Shown here: piece after piece, positions 45,114-54,543 of the stretch
Position numbering within the stretch: the first letter of the stretch is position 1
Layout: every line of letters begins with the position of its first letter
NCBI RefSeq assembly: GCF_030646165.1
Contig: NZ_JAUTDO010000007.1
Coordinates: forward strand, 310,001-374,000
Length of the DNA stretch: 64,000 bases
Direction: 5' to 3'
Source of the DNA: Conexibacter sp. CPCC 206217
Lineage (GTDB): Bacteria > Actinomycetota > Thermoleophilia > Solirubrobacterales > Solirubrobacteraceae
Notes under the pieces: generated by a model
The model's input: the letters and a program-made list of their open reading frames with translations, nothing else
Databases searched by the model: none
What the model was told of the DNA's origin: nothing
Translations under genes and position numbers: made by a program

Positions 45114-45305
45114 ATGTCCACTCAAGACACAGAGAAGAGCGGCGGAGCGTCGATCCTCCAGAAGGCGATCGCGGCGCTGATCCTGATCATCGTCGTCGTG
45201 GTGCTGGCGAAGGTCCTGCTCAGCTTCCTCGCGGGCATACTGTGGCTCGTGATCGCCGTCGTCGTGATCGGCGCGATCCTGTGGGCCGCCAACACGTTGC
45301 TCTGA
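45114..45305 (+). CDS. Small hydrophobic membrane protein (63 residues)
   Basis: After a polar start (MSTQDTEKSGGAS) the protein is two adjacent membrane helices, about 17-37 and 40-61, rich in Ile, Val, Leu and Ala. No family recognised. The leaderless promoter and its position 20 bp before another small membrane protein gene support it as a real gene and the first of a two-gene unit. Confidence 0.65.
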   Translation: MSTQDTEKSGGASILQKAIAALILIIVVVVLAKVLLSFLAGILWLVIAVVVIGAILWAANTLL

Positions 45306-45325
45306 CGGCGGCGGCGGCGTAGTCG

Positions 45326-45643
45326 ATGGCGTTCCTCGTCATCCTGTTCTTCTTCGGTCTGGCCGGTGGCGTCGTCGGCCGGATCAAGGGCAGCTCGTTC
45401 TTCATCTGGTTCCTGGTCTCGTTCTGCGTGCCGGTGATAGGGCTGGCGTGCGCGCTGCTGTATCGCTGGGACAACAACGAGCTGCGGCGCGAGTGCCCCG
45501 GCTGCGGCAAGGTCGTGAAGCTGCACGACGCGCTCTGCACGAGCTGCGGGACCGAGCTGGAGTTCCCGGAGACGGCGATCGCCTCCGAGGCGCAGGTCGC
45601 CGCGGCGCGGCGGACGCGCGCGGCGGCGTCACACCAGGCGTAG
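45326..45643 (+). CDS. Membrane protein with C-terminal zinc ribbon
   Basis: 105 residues: two membrane segments (about 3-17 and 25-45), then a soluble zinc-ribbon with C-P-G-C-G and C-T-S-C-G knuckles 14 residues apart, and an Ala/Arg-rich tail. Such membrane zinc-ribbon proteins are widespread and mostly uncharacterised. It probably shares a transcript with the 63-residue protein upstream. No clear ribosome site. Confidence 0.72.
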   Translation: MAFLVILFFFGLAGGVVGRIKGSSFFIWFLVSFCVPVIGLACALLYRWDNNELRRECPGCGKVVKLHDALCTSCGTELEFPETAIASEAQVAAARRTRAAASHQA

Positions 45644-45814
45644 GTCGAGCGCCGCACCGCGCCGCGTGGGCCGCGCCGCCCGCGCGCGCTGACGACCACG
45701 CCTACCCGCGCGCTGACGGACGGCGGCCCAGGCGCCGCGCGAACCGCCGCCGACCGCCTTCAGAGCCCGCTGACAGGCCCCGCCCAGGGGCCGGTCCGGG
45801 CGCCTGCCCGCTGG

Positions 45815-45855
45815 TAGGATCAGGAGATCCGCGCGCGTCGGCCACACGGCGCGCG
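45815..45855 (+). promoter_or_regulatory. Promoter box and leader hairpin upstream of ilvB
   Basis: TAGGAT (45815-45820) lies 73 nt before ilvB, unlike the leaderless genes. Just downstream, CGCGCGC (45830-45836) pairs with GCGCGCG (45849-45855) over a 12-nt loop. No leader peptide rich in Ile, Leu or Val was seen. The rest of the 250-bp gap (45644-45893) shows nothing else recognisable. Confidence 0.4.
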
Positions 45856-45893
45856 TTCCAGTTTCCGAGCCCCTTGAGAGGAGGCGAGCGCAG

Positions 45894-47570
<1,677 letters not shown>

Positions 47571-47579
47571 GTGACTGTC

Positions 47580-48137
47580 ATGGGTGAACCCGGAACGCAG
47601 GAACTGATCAGCCTCGACGACCTCGAGGCGGCGGGCGGGCTGATGACCGGCCGCAAGCACATCCTCTCGATCCTGGTCGAGAACAAGCCGGGCGTGCTGA
47701 CCCGCGTCGCCGGGCTGTTCGCGCGGCGTGCGTTCAACATCGACACGCTCGCCGTCGGCCCGACCGACGACCCGACCGTCTCGCGCATCACGCTGACGCT
47801 CGACGGCGCCGTCCATCCGATCGACCAGGTCACGAAGCAGCTGCACAAGCTGATCAACGTGCTGAAGATCCGCGACCTCGAGCCGGGCGAGACGCTCGCG
47901 CGCGAGCTGGCGCTGTTCAAGCTGTCCGCCGACGGCGCCGCGCGCGCCGAGGTGCTGCAGATCTGCGAGATCTTCCGCGCGAAGATCGTCGACGTCGCGA
48001 AGCGCTCGGTGATCGTCGAGATCACCGGCACGACCGACAAGATCGAGGCGTTCGAGCGGCTCGTGCGGCCGTTCGGCCTGATCGAGATGGCCCGCACCGG
48101 CGAGATCGCGATCTCGCGCGGACGCAGCGAGACCTGA
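47580..48137 (+). CDS. ilvN: Acetolactate synthase regulatory subunit
   Basis: 185 residues from the ATG. Residues about 25-100 are an ACT domain (KHILSILVENKPGVLTRVAGLFARRAFNIDTLAVGPT) that binds valine for feedback inhibition; the C-terminal half (ELALFKLSADG ... AKIVDVAKRSVIVEITGT) is the second regulatory domain. AGGTGA lies 5 nt before the ATG at 47580; a GTG at 47571 directly after the ilvB stop is also possible. The first ~20 residues are an extension compared with most IlvN. Confidence 0.93.
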   Translation: MGEPGTQELISLDDLEAAGGLMTGRKHILSILVENKPGVLTRVAGLFARRAFNIDTLAVGPTDDPTVSRITLTLDGAVHPIDQVTKQLHKLINVLKIRDLEPGETLARELALFKLSADGAARAEVLQICEIFRAKIVDVAKRSVIVEITGTTDKIEAFERLVRPFGLIEMARTGEIAISRGRSET

Positions 48138-48164
48138 TCCCCGTCGAAGGGTAAGACCCGCTTC

Positions 48165-49631
48165 ATGACGTTCAGCCTGCGTGCGCGGTCGGCGAGTCCC
48201 GAGTGGCTCGACCGTCCCGCGCGCGAGCTGCTGTCGATGCGGCTGCAGGAGGCGGTGCGGCGCGCGCGCAGCCGCGCGACCGCGCAGGCCGACCGCACCG
48301 GCGAGGCGCTCGCGGCGGTCAGCGTGCCGCTGCGCGGCGTCGATCCGACCGCGGTCGTCGTCGCCTCGCGCCAGCCCGGCGAGCCGTGGTTCGCGCTCGA
48401 GCAGCCCGACCGCGACGGCACTGCGCTCGCCGCGCTCGGCTGCGTGCGCGCGATCGAGGCGAGCGGAGAGGACCGCTTCGACGCCGTCGCGCGCACGTGG
48501 GAGCGGCTCGCGGCCGACGCCGTCGCCGACCCGCCCGACGGACCGGCCGGCACCGGCCTCGTCGCCGTCGGCGGCTTCGCGTTCGCGCCGCAGGGCGGCA
48601 GATCGCCGACCTGGTCGGGCTTCGCGCCGGGGTCGCTGCAGGTGCCGCAGATCGCCTTCGCGCGGCGCGGTCGCGACGTGCGGCTGACGGTCGCCGCGCT
48701 CGCGACGCCCGACGACGACCCCGCGCAGTTGCTGGCTGCGATCGAAGCGCGGCTCGAGGCGCTCGTCGCGGCGCCGTCGCTGCCGCTGCTGGACCCGGCG
48801 CCGTCCGGTCGCTACGACGTCGTCAGCGCGATGCCGCCGGAGCACTACGAGGGCGCGGTCGTGCGAGCGGTCGAGCGGATCAGAGCGGGAGAGCTGGAGA
48901 AGGTCGTGCTCGCGCGCGAGGTGCAGGTGCACGCGCCGCAGGCGCACGATCCCGGCGCCGTCTTCGGGGCGCTGCGCGACGGCTTCCCCGGCTGCTTCGT
49001 CTACGCCGTCGGCCGCGGCGAGGCGACCTTCGTCGGCGCGACGCCGGAGCTGCTGGTGCGGCGCGACGGCGAACGCGCCTCGACCGTCGCGCTCGCCGGC
49101 TCGACCCGGCGCAGCGCCGACCCGGCGGTCGACGACCATCTCGGCGAAGCGCTGCTGCGCAGCGACAAGGACCGCGGCGAGCAGGCGATCGTGACGCGGC
49201 GGATCGCGAGGGCGCTGCGGCCGCACAGCGTGTGGGTGACGGCGGCGCCGGAGCCGGTCGTCGTGAGGGTCGCGAACATCCAGCACCTCGCGACGCCGAT
49301 CCGCGCGCAGCTGTCGCAGCCGATCGGCGCGATGACGCTCGCGAACGTGCTGCACCCGACGCCGGCGGTCGGCGGCGAGCCGTTCGCGACCGCCGAGCGG
49401 CTGATCCCGCAGCTGGAGGGCTTCGACCGCGGCTGGTACGCCGGGCCGGTCGGCTGGACCGACGCCAACGGCGACGGCGAGCTGTGCGTCGCGCTGCGCT
49501 GCGCGCTCCTGCGCGGCCCCGTCGCGCACCTCTACGCCGGCGTCGGCGTCGTGCGCGACTCCGACCCGGCCGCGGAGCTGGCCGAGACGGAGATCAAGCT
49601 GCAGGCGCTGCTGCCGGTGCTCGCGGGCTGA
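48165..49631 (+). CDS. menF: Isochorismate synthase
   Basis: Converts chorismate to isochorismate, the first step to menaquinone. 488 residues; the C-terminal chorismate-binding domain (about 225-485) has MPPEHYEGAVVRAVERIRAGELEKVVLAREV, FVGATPELLVRRDG, LAGSTRRS, DKDRGEQAIVTRRIA, LHPTPAVGGEP and WYAGPVGWTDANGDGELCVALRCA. An entC-type siderophore role is possible, but menD, menH, menC and menA nearby favour menaquinone. A weak TAAGAC box ends 7 nt before the ATG. Confidence 0.9.
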   Translation: MTFSLRARSASPEWLDRPARELLSMRLQEAVRRARSRATAQADRTGEALAAVSVPLRGVDPTAVVVASRQPGEPWFALEQPDRDGTALAALGCVRAIEASGEDRFDAVARTWERLAADAVADPPDGPAGTGLVAVGGFAFAPQGGRSPTWSGFAPGSLQVPQIAFARRGRDVRLTVAALATPDDDPAQLLAAIEARLEALVAAPSLPLLDPAPSGRYDVVSAMPPEHYEGAVVRAVERIRAGELEKVVLAREVQVHAPQAHDPGAVFGALRDGFPGCFVYAVGRGEATFVGATPELLVRRDGERASTVALAGSTRRSADPAVDDHLGEALLRSDKDRGEQAIVTRRIARALRPHSVWVTAAPEPVVVRVANIQHLATPIRAQLSQPIGAMTLANVLHPTPAVGGEPFATAERLIPQLEGFDRGWYAGPVGWTDANGDGELCVALRCALLRGPVAHLYAGVGVVRDSDPAAELAETEIKLQALLPVLAG

Positions 49632-49649
49632 GCGGCGCCCGGGCGCCGC
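49632..49649. terminator. 18-bp perfect GC palindrome between convergent genes
   Basis: GCGGCGCCCGGGCGCCGC starts directly after the menF stop codon and faces the end of the RDD gene. It could form a very stable hairpin in either transcript. No T-tract, so a bidirectional terminator is only probable. Confidence 0.4.
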
Positions 49650-49677
49650 AGTGCCACTCGGCCGCGGGCCGGGCGCG

Positions 49678-50499
49678 TCAGGCGCCGAACGCTCTGTACG
49701 CGTCGTCGTTGTCGGGCGCCGGCGGCTTCGGCTTCTCCGGCGCGGCCGGACGCTCCGGCGCGCTCGGCGGGGCCCACGACTGCTGCGGTGCCTCGCCCGC
49801 GGGCGCCGGAGTGCGCGGCGGTTGCTCCTGCGGCACTGTGGGGGCGGGCGCGGGCGCCGGCGTCGGCGCATCCGGCTCCGGCCACGCCTGCCAGCGCTCG
49901 GTCGGCGACGGCGCGGCCGGCGGCGGCCACTGCGCCTGCGCGGGCTGCGGCCAATCCGTCAGCGCCTGCGGCTCGCGCGAGGCGTCGGCGCGGTAGACGT
50001 AGGTCTTGGCGATCTTGTCGTGCAGGCACTGCCGTCGCTTGTCGAACAGCCCGAACGGATAGTCGATCAGCGAGTAGATCCCGCTCGTCATGACGCTGAG
50101 CACGGTCGTGCCGAGCACGTCACGCAGCGCCCCGCGCCAGAACGTGACGGGCACGCCCTCGCTGGTGACGACGCGCACCTTCATCAGCTGCTTGCCGAAC
50201 GTCTGCCCGTTGTGGGCGCCCCTGCGGCTGAGCGTGAGCGGGTAGTAGAGCAGCACGGCGAGCGCGTAGACGGCGTAGATCGTGATGGCCGTGGCCGTGC
50301 CGTCGGCGTCCGAGTCACCGGTGGACACCGCGACGACGATCGCGATCACGAACACGGGGATCGCGATGAAGATCCCGTCCAGCACGATCGCCCAGAAGCG
50401 GCGCCAGCGCGACGCCAGCCGCTCGTCGTCTTCGAGCGGCTGCGGCGCCTTCGCATCCGTCGAGGCGGCGTCGGTCGGGTAGGGCTCGTAGGCGCTCAT
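49678..50499 (-). CDS. RDD-family membrane protein with proline-rich tail
   Basis: 273 residues. The RDD domain (about 28-170) has three or four membrane helices with the typical R-x-x-A-x-x-x-D start (RWRRFWAIVLDGIFI), the NGQTFGKQLMKVRVV loop and the CLHDKIAKTYVY end. RDD proteins are poorly understood; some are ion exchangers. The last ~100 residues are disordered and rich in Pro, Ala, Gln and Trp. A TAGCCT box lies 7 nt before the ATG. Confidence 0.85.
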   Translation of the reverse strand: MSAYEPYPTDAASTDAKAPQPLEDDERLASRWRRFWAIVLDGIFIAIPVFVIAIVVAVSTGDSDADGTATAITIYAVYALAVLLYYPLTLSRRGAHNGQTFGKQLMKVRVVTSEGVPVTFWRGALRDVLGTTVLSVMTSGIYSLIDYPFGLFDKRRQCLHDKIAKTYVYRADASREPQALTDWPQPAQAQWPPPAAPSPTERWQAWPEPDAPTPAPAPAPTVPQEQPPRTPAPAGEAPQQSWAPPSAPERPAAPEKPKPPAPDNDDAYRAFGA

Positions 50500-50506
50500 G
50501 GCGCGC

Positions 50507-50512
50507 AGGCTA
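50507..50512 (-). promoter_or_regulatory. -10 element (TAGCCT, reverse) for the RDD gene
   Basis: TAGCCT on the reverse strand ends 7 nt before the ATG at 50499. Confidence 0.45.
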
Positions 50513-50553
50513 CCGGCCGGCGCAGCGGCGGGCGAGCGGGTTCGGCGGACGGA

Positions 50554-50898
50554 CTACTCGCGCTGCGGCAGCGCCGCCTTGCGCCACAGCCCGACGACTT
50601 CGCGCACGCTCGCGCTGCGGTACGAGATGCGGTTGTCGAGCGGGCGCAGCTCCAGCTCGAAGCGGCCGCTGTCGCGCTGCTGCAACGAGATCACGACCGC
50701 GTGAAAGCGGCGGCCCTTCTTGTCGACCTCGACGACGTCGCCGGGGGCGATGCCCTTCGAGCTGAGCCGCTGCGGCCTCGGCTCCGCGACCGGCTTCGGC
50801 GCCGGGTCTTCGAACTGCAGGAAGCTGATCTGGGCGTCGGACACGGCGGTCGGAAGAAGGTAGCCCTTCGTGCGGCGGAGCGGCGGCTGTGATATCAA
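50554..50898 (-). CDS. Small hypothetical protein, SH3/KOW-like (unrecognised)
   Basis: Up to 114 residues. Central part SSKGIAPGDVVEVDKKGRRFHAVVISLQQRDSGRFELELRPL looks like a small beta-barrel of the SH3/KOW type, followed by YRSASVREVVGLWRK. The longest frame starts with TTG at 50898, right beside the DtxR-type operator; a GTG at 50844 giving MSDAQISFLQFED is a sound alternative. Divergent from efeU, so it may respond to iron if it shares the operator. Function unknown. Confidence 0.6.
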   Translation of the reverse strand: MISQPPLRRTKGYLLPTAVSDAQISFLQFEDPAPKPVAEPRPQRLSSKGIAPGDVVEVDKKGRRFHAVVISLQQRDSGRFELELRPLDNRISYRSASVREVVGLWRKAALPQRE

Positions 50899-50912
50899 TT
50901 AGGCACACCTAA
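50899..50912. promoter_or_regulatory. DtxR/IdeR-type iron operator
   Basis: TTAGGCACACCTAA is a perfect 5+5 palindrome with a 4-bp centre. It closely matches the inner 14 bases of the known DtxR/IdeR consensus (TTAGGCTAACCTAA). It lies 98 bp before efeU, exactly between the divergent genes, as expected for iron-dependent repression of uptake. Confidence 0.7.
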
Positions 50913-51010
50913 CAAGGACCGGTGCGGCAGGCCCCGTCGCAACGTTCCGAGCACAACGGACCGAGGTCAGAGTCGGTCCCTGCGCCCGAGCCTTCCGTGC
51001 CGGCAATGAC

Positions 51011-51895
51011 ATGGTCATCGCCGCACTTCCCACCGTCCACTTCGTCATCGGCCTCCGTGAGGGCGTTGAAGCCGCGCTCATCGTCGGCATCATCGCCACG
51101 TTCCTGCGTCAGCAGGGGCGCTCCGACGCACTGCGTTGGATGTGGGCCGGCGTCGCCCTCGCGATCGCGCTCTGCGTCGGCGTCGCCGTCGTGCTGGAGC
51201 TGATCGACGAGAACCTCCCGCAGAGACAGCAGGAGGCGTTCGAGGCGATCGTCGGGCTGGTCGCGGTCGGGATGGTCACGTTCATGATCGTCTTCATGCG
51301 CCGCCACGCGCGCGAGCTGGGCGGGCAGCTGCGCGGCAACGCCGCCAGCGCGCTCGCCGCGGGATCCGCCGTCGGACTCGTCGCGATGGCGTTCCTCGCG
51401 GTCATGCGCGAGGGGCTGGAGACCGCGATGTTCATGCTCGCCGCGTTCCAGGCGTCGATGGGCACGAGCCCGCTGGTCGCCGGCCTCGGCGCCGTCGCCG
51501 GCGTGCTCGTCGCAGCGGTGATCGGGTGGCTGATCTACCGCAGCGGCATGAAGGTCAACATGTCGCGCTTCTTCCGCATCACCGCGGTGCTGCTGGTGAT
51601 CATCGCCGCGGGGCTCGTCTCCAGCGCGATCCACCACGCCAACGAGGCCGCGCTGTTCACCTCCTTCAACACGCAGGCGCTCGACCTCTCGTGGTTCGTG
51701 ATCCCGCGCTCGGACTCGATCACGACGGGGCTGATCACCGGGCTGCTGGGCGTCTATCCCTTCCCGTCGGTCGCGGAGGTCGCCGGCTGGCTGCTGTACG
51801 CGGTGCCGATGCTGATCTACGTGCTGTGGCCGCAGGGCCGCACGCTCGGCCGTCGTCGGCGCGACCCCTCGGTCGCGACCACGAGCGCGGCCTGA
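51011..51895 (+). CDS. efeU: Iron permease EfeU (FTR1 family)
   Basis: 294 residues, seven or so membrane helices. The two iron-binding motifs of FTR1 are present: R16-E-G-V-E20 (GLREGVEAALIVG) and R133-E-G-L-E137 (VMREGLETAMFML). It brings ferric iron across the membrane, working with the periplasmic/extracytoplasmic EfeO and EfeB encoded downstream. The DtxR-type site upstream indicates repression when iron is plentiful. efeO follows after 30 bp with a good AGGAG. Confidence 0.93.
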   Translation: MVIAALPTVHFVIGLREGVEAALIVGIIATFLRQQGRSDALRWMWAGVALAIALCVGVAVVLELIDENLPQRQQEAFEAIVGLVAVGMVTFMIVFMRRHARELGGQLRGNAASALAAGSAVGLVAMAFLAVMREGLETAMFMLAAFQASMGTSPLVAGLGAVAGVLVAAVIGWLIYRSGMKVNMSRFFRITAVLLVIIAAGLVSSAIHHANEAALFTSFNTQALDLSWFVIPRSDSITTGLITGLLGVYPFPSVAEVAGWLLYAVPMLIYVLWPQGRTLGRRRRDPSVATTSAA

Positions 51896-51925
51896 CAGAC
51901 CTTTCTTCGCCAACCAGGAGCACAG

Positions 51926-53137
51926 ATGAACCCGAACCAGACGATCTCGCGCGGCCTGCTCGCCGTGAGCGCCGCGGCGCTGCTCGCAACCGGCCTCGCG
52001 GCCTGTGGCAGCGACGACAGCTCCGGCGGCGGCGGTTCCGGCTCCTCGACGAACGCGAACGCGAACGCGTCGACCGGTCCGGCGAAGGAGCTGAGACTGC
52101 AGCTGACCGACGACGGCTGCACGCCCGCCCAGGCGACCGTGCCGGCCGGCTCGGTCAAGGTGGTCGTCAGCAACCCGGACAGCAACAAGACCGACGAGGT
52201 CGAGCTGAAGAACGCCGACGGAATCATCATGGGCGAGCGCGAGAACATCGCGCCGGGGCTGTCGTCCGACTTCACGCTGACGCTGCAGCCGGGCAGATAC
52301 GTGCTCAACTGCACCTTCCAGAACGAGCAGCGCGACAACGGCTCGGTCACGGTGACGGGCGCGGCGGCGAGAGAGGCCGCGGTCGACGACGTCGAGCTGG
52401 CGAAGGCCGTCGGCGAGTACCAGCGCTACGTCAAGGGCGAGAGCGACAAGCTGCTCACCAGCACGAGAGCGTTCGTCGCGGCGCTGAAGGCGGGCGACGT
52501 CGCCAGAGCGAAGGCGCTGTTCGGCCCGACGCGGATCCACTACGAGGCGGTCGAGCCGATCGCCGAGAGCTTCGGCGACCTCGATCCCGAGATCGACGCG
52601 CGCGTCAACGACGTCGCCGACCGCTCGAAGTGGACCGGCTTCCACAAGCTCGAGCAGATCCTGTGGCAGAGAGACACCACGGACGGCACCGGCAGATACG
52701 CGGACAAGCTGCTCGCCGACGTGACGAAGCTCGACGACAGCATCGACGGGCTGAGACTGCAGGCGGCACAGGTCGCCAACGGCGCGGTCGCGCTGCTGGA
52801 CGAGGTCTCCAGCAGCAAGATCACCGGCGAGGAGGATCGCTACTCGCACACCGACCTCTCCGACTTCCAGGGCAACTTCAGCGGCGCGCGCGAGGCGTTC
52901 GAGGTGCTCAAGCCGGCGCTGGAGGCACGCGGCGACGGCGCGCTGGTGACGCAGATCGACGAGCGCATCGCGGCGGTCCAGGCCGGTCTGGACCGCTACA
53001 GACGCGACACGGCGCTCGGCTTCGCGCCGTATCAGGAGCTGACCGCGAGAGATCGCCGCCAGTTCGCCCAGCAGATCGCCGCCCTGGCCGAGCCGCTCTC
53101 GCTCGTCGCCGGGAAGGTGCTGCCAAGTCAGAGCTGA
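51926..53137 (+). CDS. efeO: EfeO lipoprotein: cupredoxin plus M75 imelysin-like domain
   Basis: 403 residues. Lipoprotein signal peptide with lipobox LAAC, then a Ser/Gly/Asn linker. Residues about 50-140 form the cupredoxin domain (DGCTPAQATVPAGSVKVVVSN ... GRYVLNCTF), which binds copper or iron. Residues about 150-403 are the M75 domain with the metal motif H240-x-x-E243 (TGFHKLEQILW). EfeO hands iron to EfeU on the outer side of the membrane. CAGGAG precedes the ATG. Confidence 0.93.
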   Translation: MNPNQTISRGLLAVSAAALLATGLAACGSDDSSGGGGSGSSTNANANASTGPAKELRLQLTDDGCTPAQATVPAGSVKVVVSNPDSNKTDEVELKNADGIIMGERENIAPGLSSDFTLTLQPGRYVLNCTFQNEQRDNGSVTVTGAAAREAAVDDVELAKAVGEYQRYVKGESDKLLTSTRAFVAALKAGDVARAKALFGPTRIHYEAVEPIAESFGDLDPEIDARVNDVADRSKWTGFHKLEQILWQRDTTDGTGRYADKLLADVTKLDDSIDGLRLQAAQVANGAVALLDEVSSSKITGEEDRYSHTDLSDFQGNFSGAREAFEVLKPALEARGDGALVTQIDERIAAVQAGLDRYRRDTALGFAPYQELTARDRRQFAQQIAALAEPLSLVAGKVLPSQS

Positions 53138-53141
53138 CGCG

Positions 53142-54536
53142 ATGGCCGGCGCCGACGACGCGGCTGGGCGGGACGGCATGAGCGGCGAGGCCGACGCGGC
53201 TGGGCGGGACGGCACGAGCGGCGAGGCCGACGCGACGCGGCCGACCGGCAGCGGCGCGGCTTCCTCGTCGCGCGGCCTGACGCGCCGCCGGCTGCTGCTC
53301 GGCGGGGGCGGGGTCGTCGGCCTCGCCGCCGCGGCCGCGGCGGGCTACGCCGTCGGCGACGCGCAAGCCGACGAGGGCGACGGCGGAGCGAGCGGTTCCG
53401 GCTCGTCCGCGATCGTCCCGTTCGAAGGCACCCATCAGGCCGGCATCGCGACGCCGGCGCAGGCGCGGCTGGTGTTCGGCTCGTTCGACGTCGTCAGCGA
53501 CAGCGCGGACGATCTGCGCGAGCTGCTGCGCGCGTGGACCGAAGCGGCGCGGCTGATGACGGCCGGGCGTCCGACCGGCGCCGTCGCCGGTCAGCCGGAG
53601 CTGCCGCCGCAGGACACCGGCGAGGCGCTCGGGCTGGGGCCGTCGTCGCTGACGATCACGATCGGCGTGGCGCCGTCGCTGTTCGAGCGCGACGGCGAGG
53701 ACCGCTTCGGCCTGCGCGCCCGCCGACCGGCGGCGCTGAAGCCACTCGGCCCGCTGCCGGGCGACCAGCTCGACCCCGCCCGCAGCGGCGGCGACCTCTG
53801 CGTGCAGGCGTGCGCGGACGATCCGCAGGTCGCCTTCCACGCCGTCCGCAACCTGCTGCGCGCCGGCCGCGGGATCGCGGAGCTGCGCTGGCTGCAGCTC
53901 GGCTTCGGCAGCAACACGGCGACGACGAGCGGGCAGCAGACGCCGCGCAACCTGATGGGCTTCAAGGACGGCACGAACAACCTCAAGGTCGACGACGGCG
54001 CGGCGCTCGATCGCCACGTCTGGGTCGGCGACGAGGAGCCGCAGGCGTGGTTTCGCGGCGGCACCTACCTGGTGGCGCGCCGCATCCGGATGCTGATCGA
54101 GAGCTGGGACCGCGACCGCCTGTCCGACCAGGAGGCGGTCGTCGGCCGGCGCAAGGTCAGTGGCGCGCCGCTGGGCGGCAGAGCGGAGCACGACAGACCG
54201 GACCTGAGCGCGAGAGGCGCCGACGGCCTGCCGACGATCCCGGTCGACGCCCACATCCGCCTCGCCGCGCCGGCGACCAACGACGGCGCCGCGCTGCTGC
54301 GCCGCGGCTACGCCTACACCGACGGGATCGACCCCCGCACCGGCCTGCTCGACGCCGGCCTCTTCTTCGTCGCCTTCCAACGTGACCCCGAGCGCCAGTT
54401 CGTCGCGATCCAGCGGCGGTTGGGCGCCAACGACGCGCTGACCGAGTACGTCCAGCACACCGGCAGCGGCCTGTTCGCGGTGCCGCCGGGCGTGCGGGGG
54501 AGGGGCGGGTTCGTCGGCGAGGGGCTGTTCGGCTAG
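53142..54536 (+). CDS. efeB: EfeB, Tat-exported DyP-type heme peroxidase
   Basis: 464 residues. A 45-residue polar extension precedes the Tat signal SRGLTRRRLLLGGGGVVGL. The DyP domain follows, with the catalytic GxxDG motif (LMGFKDGTNN) and the heme-ligand histidine in VDAHIRLAAP. EfeB oxidises ferrous iron (or takes it from heme) for the EfeUO system. The extension contains a 36-bp tandem repeat, and the second Met of that repeat (53178) could be the true start. Four bases separate it from efeO. Confidence 0.92.
   Translation: MAGADDAAGRDGMSGEADAAGRDGTSGEADATRPTGSGAASSSRGLTRRRLLLGGGGVVGLAAAAAAGYAVGDAQADEGDGGASGSGSSAIVPFEGTHQAGIATPAQARLVFGSFDVVSDSADDLRELLRAWTEAARLMTAGRPTGAVAGQPELPPQDTGEALGLGPSSLTITIGVAPSLFERDGEDRFGLRARRPAALKPLGPLPGDQLDPARSGGDLCVQACADDPQVAFHAVRNLLRAGRGIAELRWLQLGFGSNTATTSGQQTPRNLMGFKDGTNNLKVDDGAALDRHVWVGDEEPQAWFRGGTYLVARRIRMLIESWDRDRLSDQEAVVGRRKVSGAPLGGRAEHDRPDLSARGADGLPTIPVDAHIRLAAPATNDGAALLRRGYAYTDGIDPRTGLLDAGLFFVAFQRDPERQFVAIQRRLGANDALTEYVQHTGSGLFAVPPGVRGRGGFVGEGLFG
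53160..53231 (+). repeat. 36-bp tandem repeat in the efeB N-terminal extension
   Basis: Two units (53160-53195 and 53196-53231) differ at one base. They encode two copies of a 12-residue unit, AAGRDG(M/T)SGEAD. Confidence 0.85.
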
Positions 54537-54543
54537 CGGCTGC

